From: Nilaparvata lugens
Lineage: Eukaryota > Arthropoda > Insecta > Hemiptera > Delphacidae
Direction: 5' to 3'
Assembly: GCF_014356525.2 (NCBI RefSeq)
Contig: NC_052507.1
Location: 53,817,819 to 53,881,818, forward strand
DNA: 64,000 bases
Part shown: one piece after another, positions 38,573 through 50,500 of the stretch
Layout: each line of letters begins with the position of its first letter
How positions within the stretch are numbered: position 1 is the stretch's first letter
Program-made: the position numbers and the translations under genes
The notes under the pieces: generated by a model
Database searches by the model: none
What the model was told of the DNA's origin: nothing
The model's input: the letters and a program-made list of their open reading frames with translations, nothing else

Positions 38573-39652
38573 AAGTGTTGGAACTGTCCATAATATCATA
38601 ATATTGGTGGTTTTACCTAACTAATAAACATTCTTCTGATGAGTTTCTTTGTACCACAGATCGATCTATTCTGATCAAGTTTGTGGGAGCCTCTTTCCTA
38701 AAAAAAGAGTTACATCTAATTTGGTGTATCTTTGATTTACCTCTCCTTCGATTTTGATACAGGCTATTATTAAGTATTTTTAATTTAGATGAATTTATCA
38801 ATATCTCTTATCACTGAATCGAGTAGGCCTATGTCTATCAAGCTGAAAGTATGGATAAATTATTGCATTTGTGGAATAAAGTGTTTTTATTTCAATAAAA
38901 TTTCTATTTAATAAAATACAAATGTCTTCAATCTGGAATTTAGATAGTATTCCATCCAATAAGAAATAGATACAGTAACAAAATTTAGAGAGCATACATT
39001 GATAAGCTAGTAAACTACATGTCAGAATCAATCTACATGTTATGACGTCATTAATTAGTTGTGGGGCCTGAAGCAATACCTACTATTACTTCAATAGTAA
39101 TAGTAGGTATTGCCTGAAGTAATAGTAGGTATTGGTATTGCCAATACCTACTATTACTACAGGCCTCACAACTAATTAATGACGTCATAACATGTAGATT
39201 GATTCTTCCTAGATCGTAGTAGTTTATACTAGCTTATCAATGTAACTTTTGTTACTGTATCAATTTTTTATTGGATGGAATACTACATAAATTTCAGATT
39301 AAAGAAATCTGTATTTTATTAAATATATATTTTATTGAAATAAAAACACTTTATTCCACAAATGCAATAATTTATCCATACTTTCAGCTTGATAGACATA
39401 GGCTTACTCGATTTAGTGATAGAGCTATAGATAAATTCATCTCAACCAAAAATACTCAATGATAACCTGTATCAGAATCAAAGGAGAGGTAAATCAAAGA
39501 TAAACCAAATTAGATATAACTCTTTTTTTAGGAAATAGGCTCCCCCAAACTTGAACACAATAAATCTGTGGTACAAAGAAATCCATCAGGAGAATGTTTT
39601 CCAGTTAGGTGAAACCTTTAATATAAGGATGTTATGGACAGTTCCAACACTT
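38573..39652. repeat. ~1.08 kb palindrome (two ~495-bp inverted arms)
   Basis: The left arm 38573-39070 (starting AAGTGTTGGAACTGTCCATA) is the reverse complement of the right arm 39160-39652 with only scattered differences. The 89-bp centre, 39071-39159, is itself built of inverted copies of CAATACCTACTATTACT. Each arm carries a related open frame (GIL.KFQI..ICILLN and IIYPYFQLDRHR), read outward from the centre in the right arm and on the minus strand in the left. Those frames match only because the arms are copies. It is most like a foldback transposon or an inverted duplication of a non-autonomous element. Confidence 0.88.
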
Positions 39653-39685
39653 GGCTTTTACTTTTTAATTTATTAGTTAAAAAGT

Positions 39686-39836
39686 TCTTTCACACACTTT
39701 ATTTACACTGTTCTTCCACACTCTCATTACACTGTTATTTCACATTTTATTTACACTGTTCTTTCACACTTCAATTAAATTTTCCACTCACACTTTATTT
39801 ACACTGCTCTTCCACACTTCATGTAAACCGTTGTTT
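39686..39836. repeat. Imperfect minisatellite (TTTACACTGTTCTTTCACACTT-like)
   Basis: Several diverged units of CACTTTATTTACACTGTTCT type follow one another. They generate the Leu/His/Cys-repetitive ORF overlapping this region, which is not a gene. Confidence 0.7.
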
Positions 39837-40189
39837 TGTAGAATTGAAGTTCTTTCTTCTCATCGCTCGTATCCATTTTCGTTCAAAGTTTCATCTTTCG
39901 AAAAAGAAAATACCGTACGGAAACTTTTGGAGTCTTGTTATAATTCCCGCGACAATTATATGTACACAACAGTATCCCATGATTTAAAACCCCAAATTCA
40001 TTATTACTTTTTACAAACGAATATTAGAAGAATGATAAACAAACCATATTCATTGAAATGGAAGACCGTGAAAATTGAATTTGTAATTCAATTTTGTTGA
40101 TTACCATATGAGATGTGATAACAAGCATCAGCGCTCTTATTTCGCTTGCTTACCGCCAGTAGATCATCGATGATCTACATGTGATGACG

Positions 40190-40246
40190 TCATAGTTTAT
40201 TAGAGATCAGTTGTGGGGCCTGAAGTAATAGTAGGTATTGGTATTG
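40190..40246. repeat. Third partial copy of the palindrome-arm end
   Basis: Contains TGACGTCAT, then AGTTGTGGGGCCTGAAGTAA and TAGTAGGTATTGG, the same order as at the inner end of the left palindrome arm (39040-39080). It is a solo fragment of the same repeat family. Confidence 0.7.
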
Positions 40247-41370
40247 CACACACTCTTGTCTACCATCTACCGACGGCTGTTGGATGACGCAATGATTATA
40301 ACAGCTGATTTTTATTTCTCTGTGTGGCCAACTCACAAATCTTCTTCTTTAAGGATCACATGTAAACTTTGAAGGACCGTAGGAAAGAGTCCTGAAGTCG
40401 GATTATAAATTTGATAGGCCATAAACCTGGTCCTGAACATAACGAATACAACTAAAAAAATCATCAAATTGGGTGGGTGCACTTATAAAAAAGTTATTGA
40501 ATGTCAAAATTTGAGGCTCGATTTTTTATTATATAGATTACACCAAGATAAATCAGAATCTAGGACAAAACAATGAAAATCAAAACAGGTAGATTTCATA
40601 CATTTACATAAAAGAGATAATTCATTTATAAAAATTTGAGGACAATAAGAAAAGGTATCTAGACTGAGTGCTAGGTACCTAGAGTCTAGACTGCCGAACT
40701 ACAATGAAATTCTCTTTCAATTTGAATTGAATAATATTTACAGGTATTTTCAAGTTTCAGAGTAGAGATGACCTTGTCTGGGATTTTTAAATAGGTAATT
40801 GTTTTATTAACACTTATTGAATGAAACTAGTATAGTGAGATTCACTTAGAACTGCAGTGGTTGGATGATAAGAGTTGATTGATTATCACAATCTCAACTG
40901 TCTAACTGTGTGCAGTTACGCATACATCGAGTTTTGGACGTACCATTTTTTGATGTCCTTATAAATTCTGCAAGATTGAATGGAACTTGAGAAGCACAAA
41001 CATAATATGTTTGCCAAGTTGAGTTCAATCTGTTGTAATAGAATTTATAAGGACGGCAAAAAATCGTACGTCCAAAAAATGTGTGTGTAACTAGACTATG
41101 TAACTCTGCCTTTGTGAGGGCGGAGCTAGAACTTCATGTCCTCTCTGCCACACAGCCCTAGTTGGTTATTTAGGAATGATGACTGTCTGAAGTAAGTCTC
41201 ACTATAGTACCATTGGTACACATTATCGACAATGTATTGCTTTATTCTCTGACAATAAAGAATGCACTATTATCTTATTCTAACTTAGTACACAAAAGAA
41301 ATCAGTTGTCTAAATATAATATTATTATGAGGAGAATGTCTCAGCCTAACGGAAGATTGTACAGTAATAT

Positions 41371-41412
41371 CAATACCTACTATTACCTATTATTAAGTAA
41401 TAGTAGGTATTG
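41371..41412. repeat. Short hairpin of the CAATACCTACTATTACT family
   Basis: CAATACCTACTATTAC and its perfect complement enclose a short CTATTATTAAG loop. Confidence 0.85.
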
Positions 41413-41534
41413 GCAATATTCACTTTGACCTGTGAGCTTTTGTCATAAATAACACCAAAGCTTCCAGTTCAACTAATGATGACAGTTTGGAGTGGATCTC
41501 AAAATCGATGAGAAGAATGACGTCACGCCACAGC

Positions 41535-41555
41535 TCAGAATTCAAAGTCATCATA
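41535..41555 (-). CDS. IMP3: IMP3 terminal 21-bp exon
   Basis: A TTTCTTTTCAG acceptor is followed by TATGATGACTTTGAATTCTGA (YDDFEF and stop) in phase 0, as the previous exon requires. IMP3 proteins end in an acidic DDFD/E-type tail, so this tiny exon fits well. It is short, so the call depends on phase, acceptor quality and tail sequence together. Confidence 0.75.
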   Translation of the reverse strand, partial: YDDFEF

Positions 41556-44500
41556 CTGAAAAGAAATTGAGAACATTAGTGTTAAACCAGTTAAAACCGT
41601 CACAGAACATGAAATTTTAGAAAATTATTAGAAATAGAAAAAATAATATTTCAAGTGATCAGATACTTCAATACTGATTTTTAAAACTTCAAGCCATGTT
41701 TTCCAAAGAATTCTTGCTCTGCTGGATAGAAAGAATGCCAGGTACTAATGGGAGTGTTCACAAATTCGCAGTCTAACAATGTGTGACCACAACACATTAA
41801 TTATATTAATAATTTGGTTGTATGGGAAGAGATGGGGTATTTCTCCATAATAAAATATAGTGATATTGACAACATCAATGTCCTATTCTCTTTACAAACG
41901 ATAATATCTTTGTGTTCAGCAGAGCAGGGCTCTATTTGTACCAAACCTACAAACAAGTTTTCATAGACACATTGTAACTTAAATTATTCTCGTGCTGTTT
42001 CACAGTGAGAGTTTAAACTTGAATAATTTTAAATAGCTGTTAACTCGAATTTGAAATGTATCAAATTCTTATAACTATTTAAATGATTTAATCCACCTGC
42101 TGTTTAGATTTGGTTAAAGCTCACATTGTGCAATCAATGCTAAAACGGATAGGATCAGTACAATAATAAGTTATTAGTCACTTATTCAATAACAATAAAG
42201 GTGATTTATATTGTTCAGGGATTGAAGAGCAAGCAAACTAATCAATGATTACTACTTTATTAAAATTATTATCAGCTGCTCAGACTTGGTTCAAGCTTGA
42301 ACCAGGACTTCCTATTTACCGGACCTGCGCCTACAAAAAAAAAATGGCCGCCTTATGTGAATTTAAACGGGAACTAGACGAACTGAGATTTCGACAAACT
42401 GAGAAGCTCTTTAACAGCTGATTAGTGATTTTTTCTCAGTAGGAATTTCTATAAGACCACCACATACGGCGGCCATTTTTTTCTAGGCTCAGGTCCGGTA
42501 GTATATACTAGGTCCTGCTTGAACTGAGCAAAAACGGATAGGATTAGTAGATTATTCAGTTAATAGTGACTCTTCCAGTAAAGGTAGATAATTTCATCTT
42601 ATATTAATTAATATTATAAATGTAAATAATGAGAATGAAATTGTACTGACCTCATTGTTATACTGTTTGATATGCTTTCTAATGGCGGAGGTGTCCATCC
42701 AGGTAACAAAATCTTCAAGGTTTCTGTAACAACAGATTCAGAAAACATATGAATAAATTTGGTCCATAACAATAAATTTATGACACGAAATAAATAATAT
42801 GATATAAAATCACGACATGAAACTGTGAACACATTCGTAATCTGTGCACTGTTGACTGTAGCAGTTAATTCAGCTATCAATACAAAACTTCTCTTCTTCT
42901 TCTTCTTCTGGCTTTACAGGTCGATGTGAGCTTTAGCCTCGCGCACAAGAGCCCTCCACACATCATGGTCACATGCCTTTCGTCTCCATGCGCTTATCCC
43001 CATCTTTCGGAGATCATCCTCCACTTCATCACTCCATCGGTTGCGTGGTCTCCCCTGTCGTCTTCTGCCTTCCATCCTGGCCTTATAAATGGCTCTTGGC
43101 ATTCGATGTTCTGCCATTCTCGCAACATGACCAGCCCAGCGCAATCTTTGTGATTTAATGAAACGGACCACATCCTCACCCCCAACAATTTCATTTATTT
43201 CATTGTTTGATCTTCTTCTCCACACTCCTTTGTCGTTGACACCTCCATATATTCGCCTGATAATTTTTCTTTTAAAAATTCTTAGTTTAGAGGCATCAAC
43301 AGCGGTGACATTCCATGTCTCTGAGCCATAAGTGATTATTCGTCGGATCAGCGTTTTGTTAATTTATCAATACAAAACAATAAAGCCAAAAGTCAACTCC
43401 TAGTGCAGTATCTATGGTGCAATTTGTGGGGGTTCTGACAGCAACCGACGGCGACTCAGTCGCCTCAGCAAAAAACTATATTCTGTCGTAATACTTGCCA
43501 CAACTAACCTCACCCCGGTGTAGGTTAGTCAGGTTTCGTAGCAAAAATTTACTATGAAACGTTGGGTTAGTAGCTCGCCTTATATGCCATTACTCTACGG
43601 CGGGCAAATTTAGTGGACGTTACTGCAATTGGAAAGAAGGCTGTGCTTGTTAGCTTATATTTTCTCATCTTCAACAATCCCTCAATCATGCAGCTCACAC
43701 GGTTGCGTTGGTGACTTCTAACCAGAACAGGTATACCTATATAGTTGAATATATTCGTTGTAAACCGTTAAATGAATGGCTGAATTAGGCCTATATATGC
43801 TTATCACATATAAAATGATAATCCAGATATTCGTTAATGGATTCGATGATCCATCCATCCAACGAATGGCTGGATTTTTTTCTGACAATACAATCTATAC
43901 ATCAGTGTCCTCCGAAAGCTGTTAAAGCCGAAGACCATGGCTATTCTACAAATTTATTTACAAATTCAAATTCTTTTATTGTTGTGAACATTGATACAAT
44001 GTATAACAAAGTCATCGAAACATAGTACAATAAAATATTAAACTATGAGAACAATACATAGATAATGAGATCAACATAATACAATATAACATATCTATAA
44101 AATACATATCACATAACATAACCGAAAATAATTCATTCCTGTTATAAGGACATTTTTCAACAAGATAGGTTTTCATTTTACTTTTAAAACATTCAAAATC
44201 GTCAACCTTAAGACTATCTTGCAGGTAATTATAAAGTCTTGTACCAAATTCAATAAAACAGTTCAACTAATTATTATAATAATAATTAATTAATACTAAT
44301 TAATAATTAATAAATACTAATAATTACACTGATTCAGTCTGAGTGAAGAGGCATTTCTTGTTTGATGGCTATGAACAGAGCTATTCAAAGCAAGACAGAC
44401 TAAGTTTTTCTTAATATATAACAAAAATTCCAGCGCATAAATAGCATGAATTGTCAAAATTTTATACTGCTTAAAAATGGTTTGCAATGAGACCGACTAG

Positions 44501-47500
44501 GAACACCAGCAATAATTCTAACGGCTCGCTTTTGCAAAACAAACAGTTTTGTAACATTAGTATCATTTCCCCAGGCATTAATACTATAAGCTAAATGACT
44601 ATGCACATGAGCAAAATAAACAGTTTTTAACACATTAGAATCCATAATAAATTTCAAACGATTAAGTAGAAATATACCTCTTGACAGCCTGCCATGCAAC
44701 AAATTTATATGCGACTCCCATTTAAGATTATTTTGAATAACTATGCCTAAAAATTTTGAATTATTTCTGTTAGAATTGAAACCAAACTCCAACATCTGAG
44801 TTTTTTCTTTGTTGAGACATAGTGAGTTTGCTGCTGTCCAGTCGTCAATTAATACATCAACAAAACTATGTAAATTACTAAACACATTGATAGGCCTACT
44901 TTTGATTTGTACTGCCAGATCATCCGCAAACATAAAAGCTTTACAGAATTGGTACTTATGGCTGCAGGGAGATCATTGACGTAAATAATGAACAGAAGTG
45001 GGCCCAAAGTAGATCCTTGGGGGACACCTGATTTCACTTCCAAGAAATCTGAATAGCAATTATTGTAAAAGACACACTGATACCTTTCACTCAAGTAAGA
45101 AGACATAAGACCAATTGCAGCATTGTCAAAACCATAAAAAGTAAGTTTCTTAATTAATATTTCATGAGATATTGTATCAAATGCCTTTGACATATCATAG
45201 AAACTACCTTTTACCTTATGCCCATCATCAATAGAATAAATGCAGCTCTTCAAAAATTCAGAGACAGCCATGCCAGTCCCTCTGTTAGGTCTAAACCCAT
45301 ATTGACTGTCACTAAACAAATGATTGACCTCAAAATATTCTATAATTTGATTATACAAAATTATCTCAAAGATTTTGGAGAAGATAGAGATTATTGAAAT
45401 AGGTCTGTAATTATTGCAATCTGAAACACAGACACAGCCCTTCTTGAACACAGGAATCACCTTAGAATATTTAAGGCATTTAGGAAATATTCCAACATCA
45501 ATACAATGATTAAACAAATAACAAAGCACTTCATAAATATAAGGAGAGGCAAGTTTTACAATAAAAGAATTTAAATTATAAACAACAAGGCAGGTACTAT
45601 TCTTTAAAGACATAATGGTTTTATGAACTTGTTCTACACTAGTATGACTAAAATTAAAAGAAGTAGGTATAGCATCAGGTACAGAGTTTCTCAATTTATC
45701 AAGATAGAAAGATACAGAATGACCAGCAGCTGGAACACTTTGCACAATTTGGTTAACCTTATTCAATATGATTGCAAAGTGCTGAACCAAAATAGTAAAT
45801 ACTTTGAGTACCGAGTTTAATTCTGATTCTGTCTATGCGACCTATCACCTCTCCTCGTGAAGTTGACTGAATGTGAATGCTGGATCCACTACACCTCAGT
45901 GTGGTAGGTTAGAGGCAGTCGATTTTTATTTGATTCAGGAGGATATCTCCAATAAAATGATTTATTATTTGATGAGAATATTGACTACCATTCACCACCA
46001 GAAGAAATAATATTCTAATAATAAGTACTATACTCGATAATATCTGATGATTGCAAAACAAGTCGTGTCCTGCACAATTGATATGCTTCAGTCAAGAAAG
46101 AATGAATTTGGAGGTGTAATGAAGTAAACCCAGTTCAGTGAAAAGGTAATATAAATATATTCTGAAAGATATTCTCTGACAACAAAATATTGAATAAATA
46201 AATGTACAGATTTTACAAAATATAATTTCCGACTGATACAGAATGAATATTAAGTGATAGCGAATTTGGATCTCAAAATTATGGATACTATATGGAAATT
46301 TAATGTTTTCTAATTGAACAAAATGAGATAGGTGATAGCCCTTGGAAAGGGTCATAAAATGCACCAATCAAATAGGCAAAGTGAGCTAATACAAAATTAT
46401 AATTTAAAAAATAGAATAATTGAATAGTTAAAAATATTATCAGGGTGGGGTTTTGCCTAAGGAAAATAGACCTTTTGGCTAAATACAGCATGACCATTAA
46501 AATTTACTTATTAAAATAAAAAATCATTTATGATAACATTAAACCCTTAAGTCTATAGTCATGACTTTTCCCGAATTGACAAATTTTTACACTGTGTAAT
46601 TTTTGTAGATTAGTGGGGATCCAATTTTATATATTCGAATAACTTACATAGACTTTTTTTTCTGTTTTTTGTTTTCAAAGTATACTCGGCCGTAGAATAT
46701 ATTGTTCCGGCTGGATCCTTCCACATGGCGAAAAACGTCAAACAGACCTCACTGTTATAATTTCAGGGTTTTATTAAATGAAATCGCAAAAATTGATATC
46801 ACAGATTATTATATGAACTTTAGAACAACTTTTTAAAACAGAAAGACAAAGATTGAATTACATTAAAACAGGAATTAAAGCTTTTAAACAATTATGTATG
46901 TGGACCAGGTCTGTATCCTACTGGTGATTTCCGCAAAATGGCCTGGAGTCTTCTTCTTCTAATTTCCACTTGAGTTTCTTCTTGGCAATTTATCTTGCCA
47001 AATTTACATACTAATTCAGGATTGGTCAGATTCTGTGACGTAACCAATACGCTGAATGGGTGGGGTAAGTGTGTCCAACTTTAAAGCTTTTAAATGGGCA
47101 AGATTCCTGATTGTAGGTTGTTCTAAATTATCATTTAGTTCCATATAATTATAAAAATATACAAATAAATAATATAAATTCATCTATCGTGATATACATT
47201 TGTTAAATAACTTCAAGAGTAGCTAATGATTTTTGTAGAACATAGACGTGCTTTTATAACATAAAGTAGAAGTATAAGACATATTGTAGTAATGTAGACA
47301 CATGTTTGTAGTAATAATGAACATAATAATAAATAAATATATCTTTTTTGTTTATATAGTTTTTTATATGTTAGAATATCGACCCTCAATCATCATACTA
47401 TACAGGCGAAGCTAATTTGTCTTCGTATTTTTAATAAATATATCTTCATGACAGTTCATAAATAAATATTTTGGCCCATTCGGCATAGAAATTATAATAT

Positions 47501-50500
47501 AAGAAAATGAAAAAATTGATATTATATAAATATTACAATTGATCATTAATCAAACTGCCTTCTTAATTGGCTACTTGTTGACAAGTTAGTTTTGGTCTGT
47601 TTGGGGTTATGTTTTGGTTCAATTCTAACCTTCAAATATTGCATTACTGATCAAAATAATAAACATTACAAATACATACGGTTTTCTCCATTAATAAATT
47701 TCTGAAAGATATACAATTACTGACTTATTAGTTTCAGCCTTTGTAGGTCAGATAACCGTCGTTTATCTGCCTTAGATAAGATTGTGGTGCTTTTCCAGTG
47801 ATGGATTTTATTTTTGCTCGTATAACGGCCTATGAATAAATTGATTTATAATTTGAGGGCTGTACAATCCTTTGGTACATCACAACTTCAATACAAATAA
47901 CGTTGAATAATTAGAGCTGCTGAGACCTTGCAAACATGCTGTACTGATAGATCAATTAAATAGTCAACTTCTTGACCAATCAGACCATTTTTCAAGAAAA
48001 TAGCAGACCCACCTCGACCACCAGAAGCTCTACAATAAGAACTAACACAGGTGTAGCCCATGATTGTAGTCTCAGCAAGTTCAGCCGCACTCAGCCAGTG
48101 CCACTCAAGCAAAGTAAGTCAACATCAAATTTCAAATTTAGATAATGCAGTTCATCCAAACTACTGATCAATCCCTGAGTGTTCCAGTGAACAATTACCT
48201 AACCAGAAAAAGTCTCAAGAGAACTAGAAATGCTAAAAGCTAGGTATTTCTTACCTTCTGTTTGGCCTTCAAGTTTAAATTTAATTATTGTTGTTACCAT
48301 TATGCTTCCTTGTGAAGTACTTAGCAACATAGGTATTTTTGGCCAGAAGTCTGCCTTGTACACAGTATCAAACTTACTATCCGAAACGCCTATCTTAAAC
48401 GACATGTAAGAGTCAGGATGATTCGAAACAAGTTTCTCAACTGTGAAATCACCAATATTCTGGCTTTTTAAAAACTCTGATAAATTATTGGAAGTCGTAT
48501 CAGGTGCAAATCTTGATACAAAAAGGAATTTTTTGTAATCCATAAATTGGTAGATTTACTACACCAATCATATTACCTGTGATACATTTTTAATTTTTCC
48601 TAATATTAGCGTTACCAGGCATCTTGGGAGTGATAGACGAAGATTGTTCGTTAACTTTACAAGTTGCATAACTAGGTTTATGCCATTTTTTTTAACCACT
48701 GCAGCCCAGGTTTTCCCATTAGATTCACTAGCATCATTTTCTACTGAATCATTAGTAGTGTTCAATGGTGGAAAAGATAAGGAATCGATTTTATAATTAT
48801 TCCTAGCATTACTTGACAATGATTGATTTTGATTCTCCAAGTTGGAATTCCTAACCTCAATAGCTTTAATCGAACTCGAAGAATTCTTGTCAACCAAATC
48901 AATAGTAACTATCGATCTTTTTCGACCCGACAATCGGGCAGTGTCACCACCAGCATGTAGATTCAAATTAGAATCGACAGTCACGCTCATGTTTGATTTT
49001 GAACTCGAACAGTCCGTGTCATGATCAACAAGTCCGTTACCGGTGTCATCATTCAAGTCAAATTGTGTTGACTTACCATTATATTAATAAAGCCAAAATA
49101 GAATTCAACTTTTCATTCACTCTTACATTTTCCTGTTCCACTGCACTCAATTTACAATCAAAGTCTACTAGACTACTCGTATTTATCTGTAACTCACGAA
49201 GTTTTTCTAACCTCAAATTACATGTTGGACAAAACCATCTAGAACGAACTCCTAGTTCATCAATCTTCGAAAGATCACTTGAAGAAATATTAGCACATTT
49301 CGAGTGAATCCACATGTCACAGAAAACATCACACATGATTGCACCATCATTAGAATTAATAGATTTATTACAGTGACCACATAGAGACTTGTTAACAGCG
49401 TCCGCAGCTACTACATGAGATTTGCAACAAAAAAATGTTATACTTATTAGAAAGCCATTCAAATTTTAACTATTGAAAATATATTGTAAACCTGAAAAAA
49501 CAGTTTGAAATTTGGCTTTGAACTCGACGAATGTACTTTTTACTTCAGTTGGGAGTCCATTGTAGAAGCCCAAGGCAGCTGATGGGAAGCCTCTCTGAGT
49601 AGCAGCCAACCGACATCGGGGAACATCCAGGTCAGTTGCATGGCGTGTATTGTAGCTGTGTATCTGATTTCTTGTTGACAGCTGCTGCAGGTTGTCTCTG
49701 ACATACATCAAGGAGGACAGGATGTATTGGCTGTGGATGGTGAGTATCTTCAGTTCCTTGAAGAGTGGCCTGCAATGCTCCCTGTAGTCCGCAAAAGTAA
49801 TGGCCCTGATTGCTTTCTTCTGCAGGAGCAGCACATCATGGCAATAAGGCGCGTGTCCCCACAGGAGGATTCCATACAAGATGTGACTATGAAAAAGGGA
49901 GTGATAAGCTGAGACCAGGTAATCCCTGGAGACAATGTGTCTCAGTTTTCTTATAAGGAATATAACCCTGGAAAGTCTTTTGCAGACCTCAGCCACATGT
50001 TGACTCCACCTCAACTTGTTGTCAACCCAAAAACCCAGCAGCTTCACAGGATCAGACTCCACTGCAGTCCTCTTGAGGGAACATACCAGAAGGTTAGTTT
50101 TCTCCTCATTTAACTTCATCCTGTTTGCAGTAAACCAGGACTTTGCTGCATTTAGTTGTTCCACTGACCTTTCTGCTGCCTCCTCTGTTGTTCGTCCTCT
50201 AGCTATCAGTGTGGTGTCGTCCGCAAAGAGGATGGACCCCTGGCTGTCTGGGAAGTCATTCATGAGGAGTATGAAGAGCAGGGGGCCCAATACAGAGCCT
50301 TGTGGCACACCATGCTTCATATTTCTAATACTTGATGAGGCTCCTTCCAGTGAGACCACTTGTCTTCTGTTTTCCAAGTAGCACTTGATTGTGCTTAGAA
50401 CTGTACCCTGAACACCATACTTGTTGAGCTTCCTAATCAGTATGCCATGAGGCACACAATCGAAAGCTTTGCTCAGGTCGCATAAAGTAAGCGCAAGTGA

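Larger units (their letters stand above)
39837..41534. other. Non-coding stretch, no gene seen
   Basis: Apart from the hairpin fragments listed separately I see no exon or structured RNA. A pair of related segments, ACGTACCATTTTTTGATGTC near 40938 and its imperfect complement near 41051, hints at another small inverted-repeat element at about 40915-41090. Confidence 0.4.
43950..45837 (-). mobile_element. Decayed non-LTR retrotransposon (RT and 3' part)
   Basis: The minus strand carries an RT with [37 protein letters not shown], motif [13 protein letters not shown], motif [21 protein letters not shown] and motif C FADD. The frame shifts just before FADD. It is then lost in an AT-rich insertion at 44267-44330 and resumes as a C-terminal piece with [14 protein letters not shown] and [16 protein letters not shown]. 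The 3' end shows an AATAAAAGAATTTGAATTTG tail. The upstream frame is open to about 45837, where the 5' border is unclear. It is in the IMP3 third intron, same strand as the gene. Confidence 0.85.
47888..49462 (-). mobile_element. Truncated non-LTR retrotransposon with PHD-finger ORF1
   Basis: Minus-strand pieces lie in the order of a CR1/Jockey-type element. The first is a PHD finger (CGHCNKSI.., [26 protein letters not shown]) at 49079-49462. Then come a low-complexity linker (48568-49056), an ORF1 C-terminal domain ([20 protein letters not shown]) at 48199-48543, and the start of the endonuclease ([24 protein letters not shown]) at 47888-48112. Frames change between the pieces and the RT is absent. 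Its upstream border abuts the 3' end of the intact element within a few bases. Confidence 0.85.

Noticed and set aside
39634..39987. 117-codon ORF rich in Leu, His and Cys
   Set aside because: Produced by the imperfect minisatellite at 39686-39836.
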